From positions 1 through 48,882 of the forward strand of contig NZ_BJNY01000024.1 of NCBI RefSeq assembly GCF_006539925.1: a stretch of 48,882 nt of DNA. Reading direction: 5' to 3'. Shown one piece after another: positions 18,095 to 26,506 of the stretch. The DNA is from Glutamicibacter uratoxydans. GTDB taxonomy: Bacteria > Actinomycetota > Actinomycetes > Actinomycetales > Micrococcaceae. The first letter of the stretch is position 1; the number at the start of each line of letters is the position of its first letter. A model generated the notes under the pieces. The model did not search any database. It was not told where the DNA came from and worked only from the letters and a program-made list of their open reading frames with translations. The position numbers were made by a program, and so were the translations under genes.

Positions 18095-20032
18095 TTAGTT
18101 TTCGGTCTTGCCGCGGCGCCAGTAGCCCATGAAGGCCACCTGCTTGCGGTCGACACCCGCCTCGCGGACCAGGTAGCGGCGGATCTCCTTGACGGTTCCT
18201 GCCTCGCCGGCGATCCATGCATAGAACGGTGCCGACTGGGCCTGGCCGGTCTCCCAGAGGATGTTCGCGTCCACGTCAACGTCTTCGGGCTCAGCGTTGG
18301 TCTGCACCACGCCGGCGGCGGGGATGGCCACGGTGCGGCGCACGGCATCCTGCAGCAGCGAACCGTGTTCGGCGCTGCCGCGGGTCAGCCACTGCACCGA
18401 GATGCCCGAGCGGGTGGTCGTGCCCAGGATGTCGGTGGTCTCTGGAACTTCGATCAGCGCATGCCCGGTGACATTGGCCGGCAGCGATTCGAGGATGGCG
18501 CAGATGGCAGGGGCGGCAGTCTCATCGCCTGCCAGCACAATGCGGCTGGCGGCGCCCGGACGGAACTCGATGCCGCCGTAGCTGGCATCGCTCAACGCCT
18601 TGTTCGGGCCGAGCAGCAGCAGCGAGTCCCCTTCCTTGGCCTGGTCGCCGAATTCGGTGGCAGGCCCGCCCTGCAGCTTGCCGTCAACCACTTCTCCGTG
18701 CAGCACGAAGTCGATGTCCAGTTCCGGGGTGTCCCCCAGGTTGTCGCGGTGCCCGGCCTCGCGGAAGGCGCGCACCGTGTAGGTGCGCATGTAGCCGCGC
18801 TTGTCGGTGTCGATGGCGAGCCAGCGCTGGTACCAGCCCAGCTGGTCGGCGGGGCTGGTCAGCGCATCCGGACGCAGCGAGGCGATCTCCTTGGAGACTC
18901 CGAATCCTCCGGCCGGTGGCAGCAGCAGCTTGATGCGCATATCCAGCGGGTGGCTGTTGGTGCCGAAGTCTTCAAGGTCTTTGCCGCCCAGGGTGAGCCG
19001 GCGGAAGGACGGGGACAGCTGCTGGCTGCGCAGCACGGTAGTGGAGAAGGCAAGGGTCTGCAGGTGCTCGCGGGCAGGGCGCGGCGTATTCTGGTCGGCC
19101 TCTTCCACCGCCTTTTCAATGGCTGCCACCTCAGCCTCGATGACCGCCGATTCCTGGTCAAGGCCTTCGCTCAGCGCCTGCGGTTCGTTCACCGGCGCTT
19201 CGCCGCGGAAGATGCCGCGCTCGGCCAGTACCGCTTCGGTGCGCAGCACGCGGTGGCGGCCGATGGGCAGCACCAGCGGGGTGCCGGCCACCGGGTCAGG
19301 GATGACGCGGCTTGGCATGCCGAACACCGCCTTGACGGTCTTTTCGGTGACCACCTCGTTGGGGTGGCCGGCGGCGTAGATCTTGCCGTCCTTCAGGGCC
19401 ACCAGGTAGTCGGCGTAGCGGGCCGCGAGGTTCAGGTCGTGCAGCACGATCACCACGGTGATGCCGCGGGTGCGGTTCAGCTCGCTGACCACATCCAGCA
19501 CCTCCAGCTGGTGGGCCACGTCCAAGAAGGTGGTTGGCTCGTCCAGCAGCAGCAGGTCGGTTTCCTGGGCCAGTGCCATGGCGATCCAGACGCGCTGGCG
19601 CTGGCCGCCGGAGAGCTCGTCCACGCTGCGCTCGGCGAGGATGGTGGTGCCGGTCAGCTCCATGGCGCGGTTCACGGCGGCCTCGTCCTCGGCGGAGAAG
19701 CGCTTGAACAGGCCCTGGTGCGGGTAGCGGCCGCGGCTAATCAGCTCGCGCACGGTGATGCCGTCCGGGGCGTTGGGCGACTGCGGCAGCAGGCCCAGGG
19801 TCTTGGCGACTTCCTTGGCCGGCTTGGAGTGGATGTCCGAGCCGTCCAGCAGCACCTTGCCGCCGGCGGGCTTGAGCAGCCTAGACAGGGCGCGCAGCAG
19901 CGTGGACTTGCCGCAGCCGTTCGCGCCGACGACGATGCTCACCTCCCCGGTGGGGATATCCAATGACAGTTCATCGACGATGGTGACCTTGTCATAGGCC
20001 AAGGTCAGTTCGCTAGCCTGCAAAGTGGCCAT
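18095..20032 (-). CDS. Fusion of siderophore ABC ATPase and siderophore-interacting (SIP) reductase
   Basis: 645-aa two-domain protein. Residues 1-265 are a FepC-type ATPase: Walker A GANGCGKST (36-44), LSGGQ (140-144), Walker B LLLLDEP (about 160-166), switch His198. Residues 266-322 form an acidic, Ala/Glu-rich linker. Residues 323-645 are a complete siderophore-interacting protein: flavin-binding R-T-Y-T-V-R (416-421), NAD(P)-binding region GDETAAPA (502-509), and C-terminal AGEAG...GYWRRG (608-641). SIPs reduce ferric siderophores to release iron. The start is 3 nt after the FepG-like permease stop. The fusion would place the reductase at the cytoplasmic mouth of the importer. Confidence 0.93.
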   Translation of the reverse strand: MATLQASELTLAYDKVTIVDELSLDIPTGEVSIVVGANGCGKSTLLRALSRLLKPAGGKVLLDGSDIHSKPAKEVAKTLGLLPQSPNAPDGITVRELISRGRYPHQGLFKRFSAEDEAAVNRAMELTGTTILAERSVDELSGGQRQRVWIAMALAQETDLLLLDEPTTFLDVAHQLEVLDVVSELNRTRGITVVIVLHDLNLAARYADYLVALKDGKIYAAGHPNEVVTEKTVKAVFGMPSRVIPDPVAGTPLVLPIGRHRVLRTEAVLAERGIFRGEAPVNEPQALSEGLDQESAVIEAEVAAIEKAVEEADQNTPRPAREHLQTLAFSTTVLRSQQLSPSFRRLTLGGKDLEDFGTNSHPLDMRIKLLLPPAGGFGVSKEIASLRPDALTSPADQLGWYQRWLAIDTDKRGYMRTYTVRAFREAGHRDNLGDTPELDIDFVLHGEVVDGKLQGGPATEFGDQAKEGDSLLLLGPNKALSDASYGGIEFRPGAASRIVLAGDETAAPAICAILESLPANVTGHALIEVPETTDILGTTTRSGISVQWLTRGSAEHGSLLQDAVRRTVAIPAAGVVQTNAEPEDVDVDANILWETGQAQSAPFYAWIAGEAGTVKEIRRYLVREAGVDRKQVAFMGYWRRGKTEN

Positions 20033-20035
20033 GGG

Positions 20036-21145
20036 TTATCCCCCGTTTCCAGTTGAATTAGCGCGCACCAGCACCCAGATCAGGAACGGTGCGCCGAATG
20101 CGCCGGTGATCACGCCCACCGGCAGGCTGATATCTGCAAAGAGGTTTGCAGCAAAGAAGTTCGCAACAACCACCAGCGTAGCGCCGGTGAGCCCCGCGAG
20201 AAGAATGTTAATTCCGCCGCGCGTCAGCGCCGCGGTGATCGGGCCTGCCAGGAAGGCGATGAATGCCAGCGGGCCGGTCACAGCGATGGGCAGCGCGCCC
20301 ATGGCCACGGCGAGGAACACCAGCAGCACCCGAGCTCTGGAGACGTTCAGCCCCAGGGCCGCGGCGGTGTCATCCCCCAGTTCCAGCAGCTTCAGCTGGC
20401 GCAGCACCAGCGGCAGCACAAAGGCGGAAAGAACTCCCAGACCCAGGCCCAGGATGGACGCCTGCTCCCAGGTGCTGGAGGCGATGGAGCCTGTCAGCCA
20501 GCGGAAGGCATCGGCGGCAGCGTTGATCTCTGCCCGAGAGAGCAGGTACTGGATCAGCGCCTGCAGCATCGCGCCGATGGCAAGGCCCGCAAGGATCAGC
20601 CTCGATCCGGTGCGCTTGCCGGAGGCCGAAAGCCAGTAGATCACCGCCGCCACCAGCAGTCCGCCGGCCAGGGAAAAGACGTTGGCCCGCCAGTCCGTGT
20701 AGCCGAGCACCAGCATGGCCAGCACCGCGGCGGCCGAGGAGCCGTAGCCCACGCCGATCACGTCGGGGCTTGCCAGCGGGTTGCCCAGCCAACGCTGGAA
20801 CAGTGCGCCGGAGATGCCCAAGCCTGCCCCGGCGAGCGCTCCGACGGCAAGGCGCGGCAACCTGTCATCCATGATGATGAAGCTGGTTCCCGGCACTTGC
20901 TGCCCGCTGAGCACCTGCAGGATCTCGCCGGCCGGCAGCCGGTCGCGGCCCCAGAAGATGTAGGCGGCGCTGAAGGCCAGCAGGGCCAGCAGCATGGCGA
21001 TGGCGGTGCCGCGGGTGCGTCCGGCTCGGCGTGCGGCGGCGTTCTTTCCCGCCTGCGCGCTGGCGGCGGGTGCTTCGCAGCTGACGGTTTTCGGTTCGGC
21101 TGCTCTTGCTTCGGTGGTGTTCGGTTCCATGGTTTTTACGCTCAT
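20036..21145 (-). CDS. FecCD-family iron-siderophore permease (second subunit)
   Basis: 369-aa membrane subunit of a type II ABC importer, most like FepG. A long hydrophilic, Ala-rich N-terminus (about 45 aa) precedes ten hydrophobic segments. Family landmarks include DDRLPRLAVGALAGAGLGISGALFQ, NPLASPDVIGV, GDDTAAALGL (the ATPase-contact coupling region) and VTGPLAFIAFLAGPI. The ATG at 21145 immediately follows the stop of the first permease gene with no spacer, and the fused ATPase gene follows 3 nt downstream, so the three form one tightly coupled operon. The partner permease, ATPase and binding lipoprotein are all in this window. Confidence 0.94.
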   Translation of the reverse strand: MSVKTMEPNTTEARAAEPKTVSCEAPAASAQAGKNAAARRAGRTRGTAIAMLLALLAFSAAYIFWGRDRLPAGEILQVLSGQQVPGTSFIIMDDRLPRLAVGALAGAGLGISGALFQRWLGNPLASPDVIGVGYGSSAAAVLAMLVLGYTDWRANVFSLAGGLLVAAVIYWLSASGKRTGSRLILAGLAIGAMLQALIQYLLSRAEINAAADAFRWLTGSIASSTWEQASILGLGLGVLSAFVLPLVLRQLKLLELGDDTAAALGLNVSRARVLLVFLAVAMGALPIAVTGPLAFIAFLAGPITAALTRGGINILLAGLTGATLVVVANFFAANLFADISLPVGVITGAFGAPFLIWVLVRANSTGNGG

Positions 21146-22249
21146 TTACAGGCTCACCGACTTCATGCCGCTGCGCATCATGATGATGAAGATCGGTCCG
21201 CCCAGCAACGCGCACATGACGCCTACCTGGATTTCGGTGGGCGGGGCGATGACCCGGCCCAGGGTATCCGCGGCGAGCAGCAGGATAGGTCCGGCGATGA
21301 CGCTCACCGGCATGAGCCAGCGGTAGTCCGAGCCCACCAGCAGGCGCACCGCGTGCGGGATCATCAGGCCCACAAAGGTGATGGGGCCTGCCACCGCGGT
21401 GGCGGCTCCCGCGAGCAGCACGATGCCGATGGATCCTGCCAGCCGCCAGCGGCCCAGGTTGAAGCCCAGCGCTGTGGCGGTGTCATCTCCCATAGCTACA
21501 GCGTTGCAGGCCCTGGCGGTGGCGAGCACTATGACTGCCCCGAGCAGCACTACCGGGATAGCGGCAAGGTAGGTTTCCACCGGGGAGGCTGAGAGCGAGC
21601 CGATCTGCCACATGCGGAATTGGCCCAAGGTGGCCTTGGAGGTCATTAGCACTGCGTTGGTGATCGCTCCGATGCCCACCGCCAGGGCGGCTCCGCCCAG
21701 GGCGAGCTTGATCGGGGTGGCTCCCTCGCGGCCTACCGAGGCCACCAGGTAGACCAGCGCCATGACTATTGCGGCGCCGAGGAAGGCGGCAATCATAATG
21801 GCGTTCAGGGAGGTGGCGCCAAGGAAGGCCATGGACAGCACCACTGCCAGGGAGGCTCCGGCGTTCAGGCCCAGGATGCCTGTATCTGCCAGCGGGTTGC
21901 GGGTCAGCCCCTGCAGCCCGGCGCCAGCCAGGCCCAGGGCCGCGCCGACCACCAAGCCGCCGATGGTGCGGGCGAAGCGGGAGGCAACCACCGCCTGGTC
22001 TCCGTTCTCCGGATCGAAGCTGCGCAGCGCGTCGATGACGGCAGACAGGCTGACGCTGCGGGCGCCGAAGAGCAGGGAGGCGGCCACCGCTGCGCACAGC
22101 AGCACCAGCAAGATGACAGTTGCGGTGATTTTGGTGCTCAGCTTACGCCCGCCAATGGTGCGGGGGCCGCTGTTTTTGCCGCTGGTTTTGTCACCGGTTT
22201 TGGCATGGTGCGGCGCGTTGGCTGCGGTGGTACTTGGGCTCGCGGTCAT
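21146..22249 (-). CDS. FecCD-family iron-siderophore permease (first subunit)
   Basis: 367-aa membrane subunit most like FepD. A polar N-terminal tail (about 40 aa) leads into helices with ARTIGGLVVGAALGLAGAGLQGLTRNPLADTGILGLNAGASL, the signature of the first FecCD subunit, then GDDTATALGF and VAGPITFVGLMIPH. It should form a heterodimeric channel with the adjacent FepG-like subunit. The ATG at 22249 has AGGA close upstream. Its promoter must lie within the first codons of the divergent metallo-beta-lactamase gene, since only 20 bp separate the two starts. I see no DtxR-type box directly here. Confidence 0.94.
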   Translation of the reverse strand: MTASPSTTAANAPHHAKTGDKTSGKNSGPRTIGGRKLSTKITATVILLVLLCAAVAASLLFGARSVSLSAVIDALRSFDPENGDQAVVASRFARTIGGLVVGAALGLAGAGLQGLTRNPLADTGILGLNAGASLAVVLSMAFLGATSLNAIMIAAFLGAAIVMALVYLVASVGREGATPIKLALGGAALAVGIGAITNAVLMTSKATLGQFRMWQIGSLSASPVETYLAAIPVVLLGAVIVLATARACNAVAMGDDTATALGFNLGRWRLAGSIGIVLLAGAATAVAGPITFVGLMIPHAVRLLVGSDYRWLMPVSVIAGPILLLAADTLGRVIAPPTEIQVGVMCALLGGPIFIIMMRSGMKSVSL

Positions 22250-22262
22250 TGCTTCCTACACT
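22234..22262 (+). promoter_or_regulatory. Leaderless promoter of the metallo-beta-lactamase gene
   Basis: TTGGGC (22234-22239), a 17-bp spacer and TACACT (22257-22262), then 7 nt to the ATG at 22270. The elements lie inside the first codons of the oppositely transcribed permease gene, so the two promoters must interfere. Confidence 0.55.
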
Positions 22263-22269
22263 CGTTGCT

Positions 22270-23070
22270 ATGGATCATCTTTCCTCGCCCACCGTTCTGG
22301 CTCCGGGACTTGCCGTGCTGCGCGCCGAGAATCCCTCCGAAATGACTTTGGACGGAACCAACAGCTATCTGCTCTTCGATCAGGCTGCTGAAGTTTTGGA
22401 ACCCGGCGCCCCGGTGATCGTGGTGGATCCCGGTCCCCTGCGCGATGAACATGTCACTGCGCTGGCTGCCTTTGACGTGCAGTTGATTCTCTCCACCCAC
22501 CGCCATGCCGACCACACCGAGGCGGTGGCGCGCCTGCATGAGCTCACCGGCGCCCCGGCCAGGGCGCGGCTTGAACAGTTCTGCCATGGTGCTCCGGTGC
22601 TGGAAGATGCTGAGGTCATCCAGGCCGCCGGCACCAGCGTGCAGGTGGTGCTGACCCCTGGCCATACTTCTGATTCCCTGTGCCTGGTTCAGCTGGGGGA
22701 CGCCCCGCAGCTGCTGACCGGGGATACCGTGCTGGGCCGCGGGACCACCATCTTGGAGCATCCGGACGGCACGCTGGCCGACTATTTGGATTCCTTGTCC
22801 AAGCTGGCGGCCTTGGATGACATGCCCCTGCGCCCGGGCCATGGCGAGCAGCATGCAGGCTCGCACCGGCTGCTGAAGGCTTATATTGAGCACCGCGAGC
22901 AGCGGCTGGACCAGGTGCGCGCGGCCTTGGCGAAGCTCGGCAAGGCCGGGGCGGACGCGCAGCCAGCTGATCTGCTGGATCTCGTCTACCCCGACCTTGA
23001 CCCGCGCCTTGTCGGCGCGGCGAGCCATTCCATTGCAGCGCAATTGCACTATCTGGCCTCGAACTCCTAG
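22270..23070 (+). CDS. MBL-fold metallo-hydrolase (LACTB2-like)
   Basis: 266-aa metallo-beta-lactamase-fold hydrolase. The first metal motif is T-H-R-H-A-D-H, followed by LTPGHTSDSLCL, LLTGDTVLGRGTT and PGHGEQH, the order found in the LACTB2/glyoxalase II-like group, which includes RNA-cleaving and thioester-cleaving enzymes. The NSYLL segment near the N-terminus and the HR(E)xRLDQV stretch followed by a winged-helix-like tail fit LACTB2. The ATG 22270 is chosen because a -10 lies 7 nt upstream and no ribosome-binding site is seen. It is embedded, on the opposite strand, between the siderophore-binding lipoprotein and its permease genes. Confidence 0.9.
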   Translation: MDHLSSPTVLAPGLAVLRAENPSEMTLDGTNSYLLFDQAAEVLEPGAPVIVVDPGPLRDEHVTALAAFDVQLILSTHRHADHTEAVARLHELTGAPARARLEQFCHGAPVLEDAEVIQAAGTSVQVVLTPGHTSDSLCLVQLGDAPQLLTGDTVLGRGTTILEHPDGTLADYLDSLSKLAALDDMPLRPGHGEQHAGSHRLLKAYIEHREQRLDQVRAALAKLGKAGADAQPADLLDLVYPDLDPRLVGAASHSIAAQLHYLASNS

Positions 23071-23088
23071 CCCGTAGTCCCTTGGGCG

Positions 23089-24144
23089 CTACTTCTTGGC
23101 CGCGGCGTTGTCTGCGGCGGTGACGATCATCGGCACCACGTTTTCCAGCGCCCATTCGATGGACAGCGGCGAGGCGGCGGAGATGGCGAGGGTTGCCTGG
23201 TCGGTGCCCGGCAGTGCTACAGCATCGCTCTTGACCGCTGGGATCTGGCCGTAGAGTGGCTGGGTCTTGATGACGTCCTTGATGCTCTGGCCCTGTGGGG
23301 CGGAGGCGAAGACTACGTCAGCGTCCCATTCATTGACCTTCTCCGGGGAGACGGTGAAGAAGAAGGCGTCCTTGGCGGCGTTCTTGTCAACGTAGGGGGC
23401 CTGCTTCATGCCGATGGAGCTCAGGAAGCGCGGGCGGGTGTCTCCGGTGGAGTAGACGTAGGCGGTGTCTGGCGAGGACAGGTCTGCGGCGATGAAACTG
23501 GTGTCCTTGAGCACCGGGTGCTCTTCGCCGACCTTTGCCATCTTTGCTTCGACGTCGGAGATCAGGGTCTTGGCCTCATCCTGCTTGCCGAGCATCTGGC
23601 CTGCTGCGGTGGTGGCTTCCTGCCAGCTGGTGGTGTAGTTGGCTTCGATCGGGCCGACTACTGGCGCGATCTTTTCCAGCTTTTCGTACTGCTCCTTCTT
23701 CAGGCCCGAGTACGGGGCGAAGATGACATCCGGCTTGGAGCGGGCGATGGCGTCATAGTCCGGGTCGTCGCCTACGGCGTACTGCTGGGGAGCCTTCTCG
23801 GTGCCGATGGAGGCACCCAGCTTTTCAAGGGCTGCGTCCTTCCAGTCGGTGGAGTTGTTGGCGTTCTGGCCGTAGTTGTCGGTGTCCATGCCTACCGGCA
23901 CGGTGTCCAGCGCCAGCAGGGTGTCGGCGTTGACCCACGAGATGGTGGCGACGCGTTCCGGAGCCTTGTCGATGGTCGTTTCACCGTAGATGTTCTTGAT
24001 GGTCACCGGGGTGAAATCGGAGGAGGCTGCCGGGGCATCAGATTTCGCTGCATTTGGTTCGGCGGTGGATCCGCAGGCAGACAGGCTCAGTGCCAGGATC
24101 GCTGAAGTTGCGGCGAAGATGCCGGTGCGACGCGTAAATTTCAT
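23089..24144 (-). CDS. Iron-siderophore ABC transporter substrate-binding lipoprotein
   Basis: 351-aa FepB/FhuD-type binding protein. Starting at ATG 24144 it has an Arg-rich n-region (KFTRRT), hydrophobic core and lipobox L-S-A-C with Cys24 lipidated. The mature protein has the periplasmic-binding organisation: VTIKNIYGETTIDKAPERVATISW, the ARSKPDVIFAPYSGL segment of the first lobe, a long connecting helix, and a second lobe ending ..LSIEWALENVVP. It should deliver ferric siderophores to the two FecCD permeases. A 28-residue upstream extension of the frame would cross the iron box and is rejected. It is separated from the permeases by an antiparallel gene. Confidence 0.94.
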   Translation of the reverse strand: MKFTRRTGIFAATSAILALSLSACGSTAEPNAAKSDAPAASSDFTPVTIKNIYGETTIDKAPERVATISWVNADTLLALDTVPVGMDTDNYGQNANNSTDWKDAALEKLGASIGTEKAPQQYAVGDDPDYDAIARSKPDVIFAPYSGLKKEQYEKLEKIAPVVGPIEANYTTSWQEATTAAGQMLGKQDEAKTLISDVEAKMAKVGEEHPVLKDTSFIAADLSSPDTAYVYSTGDTRPRFLSSIGMKQAPYVDKNAAKDAFFFTVSPEKVNEWDADVVFASAPQGQSIKDVIKTQPLYGQIPAVKSDAVALPGTDQATLAISAASPLSIEWALENVVPMIVTAADNAAAKK

Positions 24145-24191
24145 GGGTTGTTGTTCCAGACTATGCGAGGTTCTGTAGACAGTCGGCATAC

Positions 24192-24210
24192 ATAGGTAAG
24201 GCATACCTTT
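24192..24210 (-). promoter_or_regulatory. DtxR/IdeR-type iron box
   Basis: ATAGGTAAGGCATACCTTT matches the 19-bp DtxR/IdeR consensus (TTAGGTTAGGCTAACCTAA) at most positions, including both AGGT/ACCT arms. It lies 48 bp upstream of the siderophore-binding lipoprotein start, just downstream of a possible -35/-10 (TTGCGT-18-TAGTGT on the minus strand). This suggests iron-dependent repression. Confidence 0.7.
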
Positions 24211-24275
24211 GTGCGCCGTATGACACACTACGCCGAACGTTCGCTATTACGCAACATTGATAGTTGCTAATCACC

Positions 24276-24297
24276 AAAGTGATGCCTACATCACTTT
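24276..24297. terminator. Short hairpin after the EEP-family gene
   Basis: AAAGTGATG / CATCACTTT, a perfect 9-bp stem with a 4-nt loop, lies 14-35 bp past the stop of the gene at 24311-25303 (minus strand). It ends in TTT only, so it is a weak terminator candidate. Confidence 0.55.
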
Positions 24298-24310
24298 TGC
24301 CCGAAACCTG

Positions 24311-25303
24311 CTACTTGCTGCACCGGCCTTTCCCCATGCTGGCCAGCACGCCAAGGTGGTCGGTGCCTGAAATATCCACGGTGGCCCAGCTCAATGGACA
24401 TAGGCCGGAGACGAGGATGTGGTCAATGGCGGTGAAGGGCAGCTTCGATGGCCAGGTGGGACGCGGGAAGATGCCTGCCGCCACCGCGGTGTCGTCAAAG
24501 TTCGCGGCTAGCTTCCGGTAGACCGGATGTCCTTGGCTGGCGTTGAAGTCTCCGGCGATGATCAGGGGCAGGTCGTTCTTGCTCCGGCTCCAGTCATCGA
24601 GCTGCTCCAAGGACTGCCGCCAGGGCACCGCGGAGTAGACCACCGGCGGCTGGGTGTGGATTCCTGCAATGCGCAGTATTCCAAGCTCGGGGTGGTCCAC
24701 CAGCGCGGTGGGCTGGTCGAAGTAGCTGTCGGCACCGAAACCGGAGATGGGGTCCTGGACCGCCAGCGGGTAGCGCGAAAGGATGACCGTTCCGGCGGCA
24801 TCCGCCGCAGTGGCGGCGCTGACCTTGCCGGTGCGATGGGTGAGCACTTGGCCTGCCACCCCATCCAAGACCTTGGCGATGAAGTTCTCGTCCACCTCGG
24901 CCAGCACCACCAGCCCCACGTCGTTGTTGATGATCGTCTCGTTGATCTGCTTGACGCTGGCGCCTGAATGCTGCACGTTCAGGCTGAAGACCGTCAGCTG
25001 TGCGGCCGGCTGCTCCTTGGAAATATGCCCGAAGGGAATCAGCAGCGGCAGGGCGGTGAGCAGCGCTCCGGCGATGAGGATGAGGCTCACGGCGCGGCGT
25101 CGGAAGAGCAGCAGCGCGATCCCGAGCAGCAGCAGTCCCAGGCAGATCACCGGTAGCAGGGCCTGGAACAGCGGGAGCTTGCCGAAGACCAGCAGGTTCA
25201 GGTGAGGCAGCAGCAGACAGCCCAAGGACACCAGGCCGGCGCCAAGCGCCAGCCATCTCTTACGCAGGCCACCGGCTGCGTTCATTTCCACCTGCTCATT
25301 CAT
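24311..25303 (-). CDS. Membrane-anchored endonuclease/exonuclease/phosphatase-family protein
   Basis: 330 aa. Residues about 15-92 contain three hydrophobic segments, and residues about 103-330 a complete EEP-fold catalytic domain facing outside if the usual topology holds. Catalytic landmarks: Asn109 in SLNVQ, Glu136 in LAEVDE, His216 in GIHTQPP, Asp252 and Asn254 in AGDFNAS, Asp294-His295 in AIDHILVS, Asp315-His316 in GTDHLG. Such proteins may be nucleases, sphingomyelinases or phosphodiesterases; the membrane anchor points to an extracellular phosphodiester. It follows a small membrane protein gene by 15 bp and a truncated gene, and may share their transcript. Confidence 0.9.
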   Translation of the reverse strand: MNEQVEMNAAGGLRKRWLALGAGLVSLGCLLLPHLNLLVFGKLPLFQALLPVICLGLLLLGIALLLFRRRAVSLILIAGALLTALPLLIPFGHISKEQPAAQLTVFSLNVQHSGASVKQINETIINNDVGLVVLAEVDENFIAKVLDGVAGQVLTHRTGKVSAATAADAAGTVILSRYPLAVQDPISGFGADSYFDQPTALVDHPELGILRIAGIHTQPPVVYSAVPWRQSLEQLDDWSRSKNDLPLIIAGDFNASQGHPVYRKLAANFDDTAVAAGIFPRPTWPSKLPFTAIDHILVSGLCPLSWATVDISGTDHLGVLASMGKGRCSK

Positions 25304-25318
25304 TGTTCATTTTTAGGT

Positions 25319-25660
25319 TTAGTGCTGGGCCGAAGACTGCTTCTTCCCCAGTGCAACAATAAAGCCAATGGCGGTGATCAGGGTCAATATTCCGTAACCC
25401 AGCAGGATGCTCCAGACATGTGACACTGCCATGGCTGTGGCCACCAGCACGGTGCACCCGATGCTGAGCATCACCGACATGGCCAGGGTGTCCCCCGCGT
25501 CCTTCAGCCTCATGTTCAGTGCCCAGCCGCTGCCGGGGACTGCTAGGCAGAACAGCACGGCGAGGACCAGCCGCAGCCAGGCGATTTCGGTGGCCATCAC
25601 CACGAGGAAGATGACCACAACGAGAATCCCCAGGATTCCCATGACCTTGTAGCGGTTCAT
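25319..25660 (-). CDS. Small integral membrane protein
   Basis: 113 aa with three to four hydrophobic helices separated by short polar loops (NMRLKDAGDT in the middle, LGKKQSSAQH at the end). I do not recognise a named family; it resembles hypothetical actinobacterial membrane proteins without catalytic motifs. The ATG overlaps the TAA of the preceding truncated gene (TAATG), so its translation was probably coupled to that gene. The EEP-family gene follows 15 bp later. If the upstream gene is broken, the promoter for this pair is unclear. Confidence 0.7.
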   Translation of the reverse strand: MNRYKVMGILGILVVVIFLVVMATEIAWLRLVLAVLFCLAVPGSGWALNMRLKDAGDTLAMSVMLSIGCTVLVATAMAVSHVWSILLGYGILTLITAIGFIVALGKKQSSAQH

Positions 25661-26349
25661 TATCCATTCCCCTTTGCCGAGGTGATGACCACTGCATCGC
25701 GATTTTCATAGGCAATGGTGAATTTGTCTGAATTGCGCAGCTTCTCAACGATCATCTCAAGGCTTCCGTCGGGCAGGCTGCCATCGCGTTCCACCGCGAT
25801 TTCTTGACTTCTGGTCACGATGAAATATCCGTTCGTGTAGCGTTTGTCGCTGAACCAGCGGGACAGCTTGGCCACCGGGTCATCGATGAACTCCTGGATG
25901 GAGCCTGCCGGTTCGCGGTCCAGCGGAACATAGGTGAACTTTTCATAGTTGACAAAGCGCCCGGGATAGTTGGTGCTCCCCTCGGCCAGCAGCGAGTCCT
26001 GTGGCGCGTGGGTGTAGACCCAGGCCGAGGCGTCAACCTCTTGCTGGGTGAAGTAGTTCTCCGATTCCTTGCCGAAATATCCCAGTAGGAATCCCGGCAG
26101 CACCAGCAGCGCAATCAGTGCAGCCGCGGCGGTGCGCTTGAGCGTTAAGGTGAAGTTGTCGTTCGGAATGCAGGCGCGGGCGGCCAGGAAAGCGATGAAC
26201 GGGGAGGCGAAGAGGAAGGCGCGGAACAGCACTTCCCCGCCAAAGCCCGTGGTGACCACCAGGATGCCGGGAAGCACCATGAGCGCGGAAGCGGTGAGGA
26301 AGGTCTTGTCGGTGCGGCGGTGGCGCCAGATAAGAGAAAACTCGATTTG
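25660..26349 (-). pseudogene. 5'-truncated membrane protein gene
   Basis: The frame from 26349 to 25660 encodes the C-terminal part of a larger membrane protein. An ATG at 26280 would give 206 aa, but protein-like sequence in the same frame (SLIWRHRRTDKTFLTASAL) continues upstream until a TGA at 26352-26350, with no ribosome-binding site. The visible part has two hydrophobic segments (ILVVTTGFGG.., LIALLVLPGFLLGYFG) and an extracellular domain with VYTHAPQDSLLAEGSTNYPGRF. It looks like the tail of a polytopic, glycosyltransferase- or polymerase-like membrane protein. The sequence before 26350 is not coding, so a deletion or rearrangement probably removed the front. Confidence 0.6.
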
Positions 26350-26506
26350 TCAGCTGTACTTGGCGAATTCATATTTACGTTTCGGATGTTGCCGCTGCTC
26401 CGGTACCCCTCGGTCCTAAAGAGCTGGACGGAGCAAGGGCAGTAGCAGTCAATAGCAGAAGCCATCCGGATCCCGCCCAGTGATTACCTCTTGATGAGGA
26501 ACAAGA

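Noticed and set aside
18074-19966. Long plus-strand frame opposite the ATPase-SIP gene
   Set aside because: Shadow of the minus-strand gene caused by codon bias; no recognisable domain.
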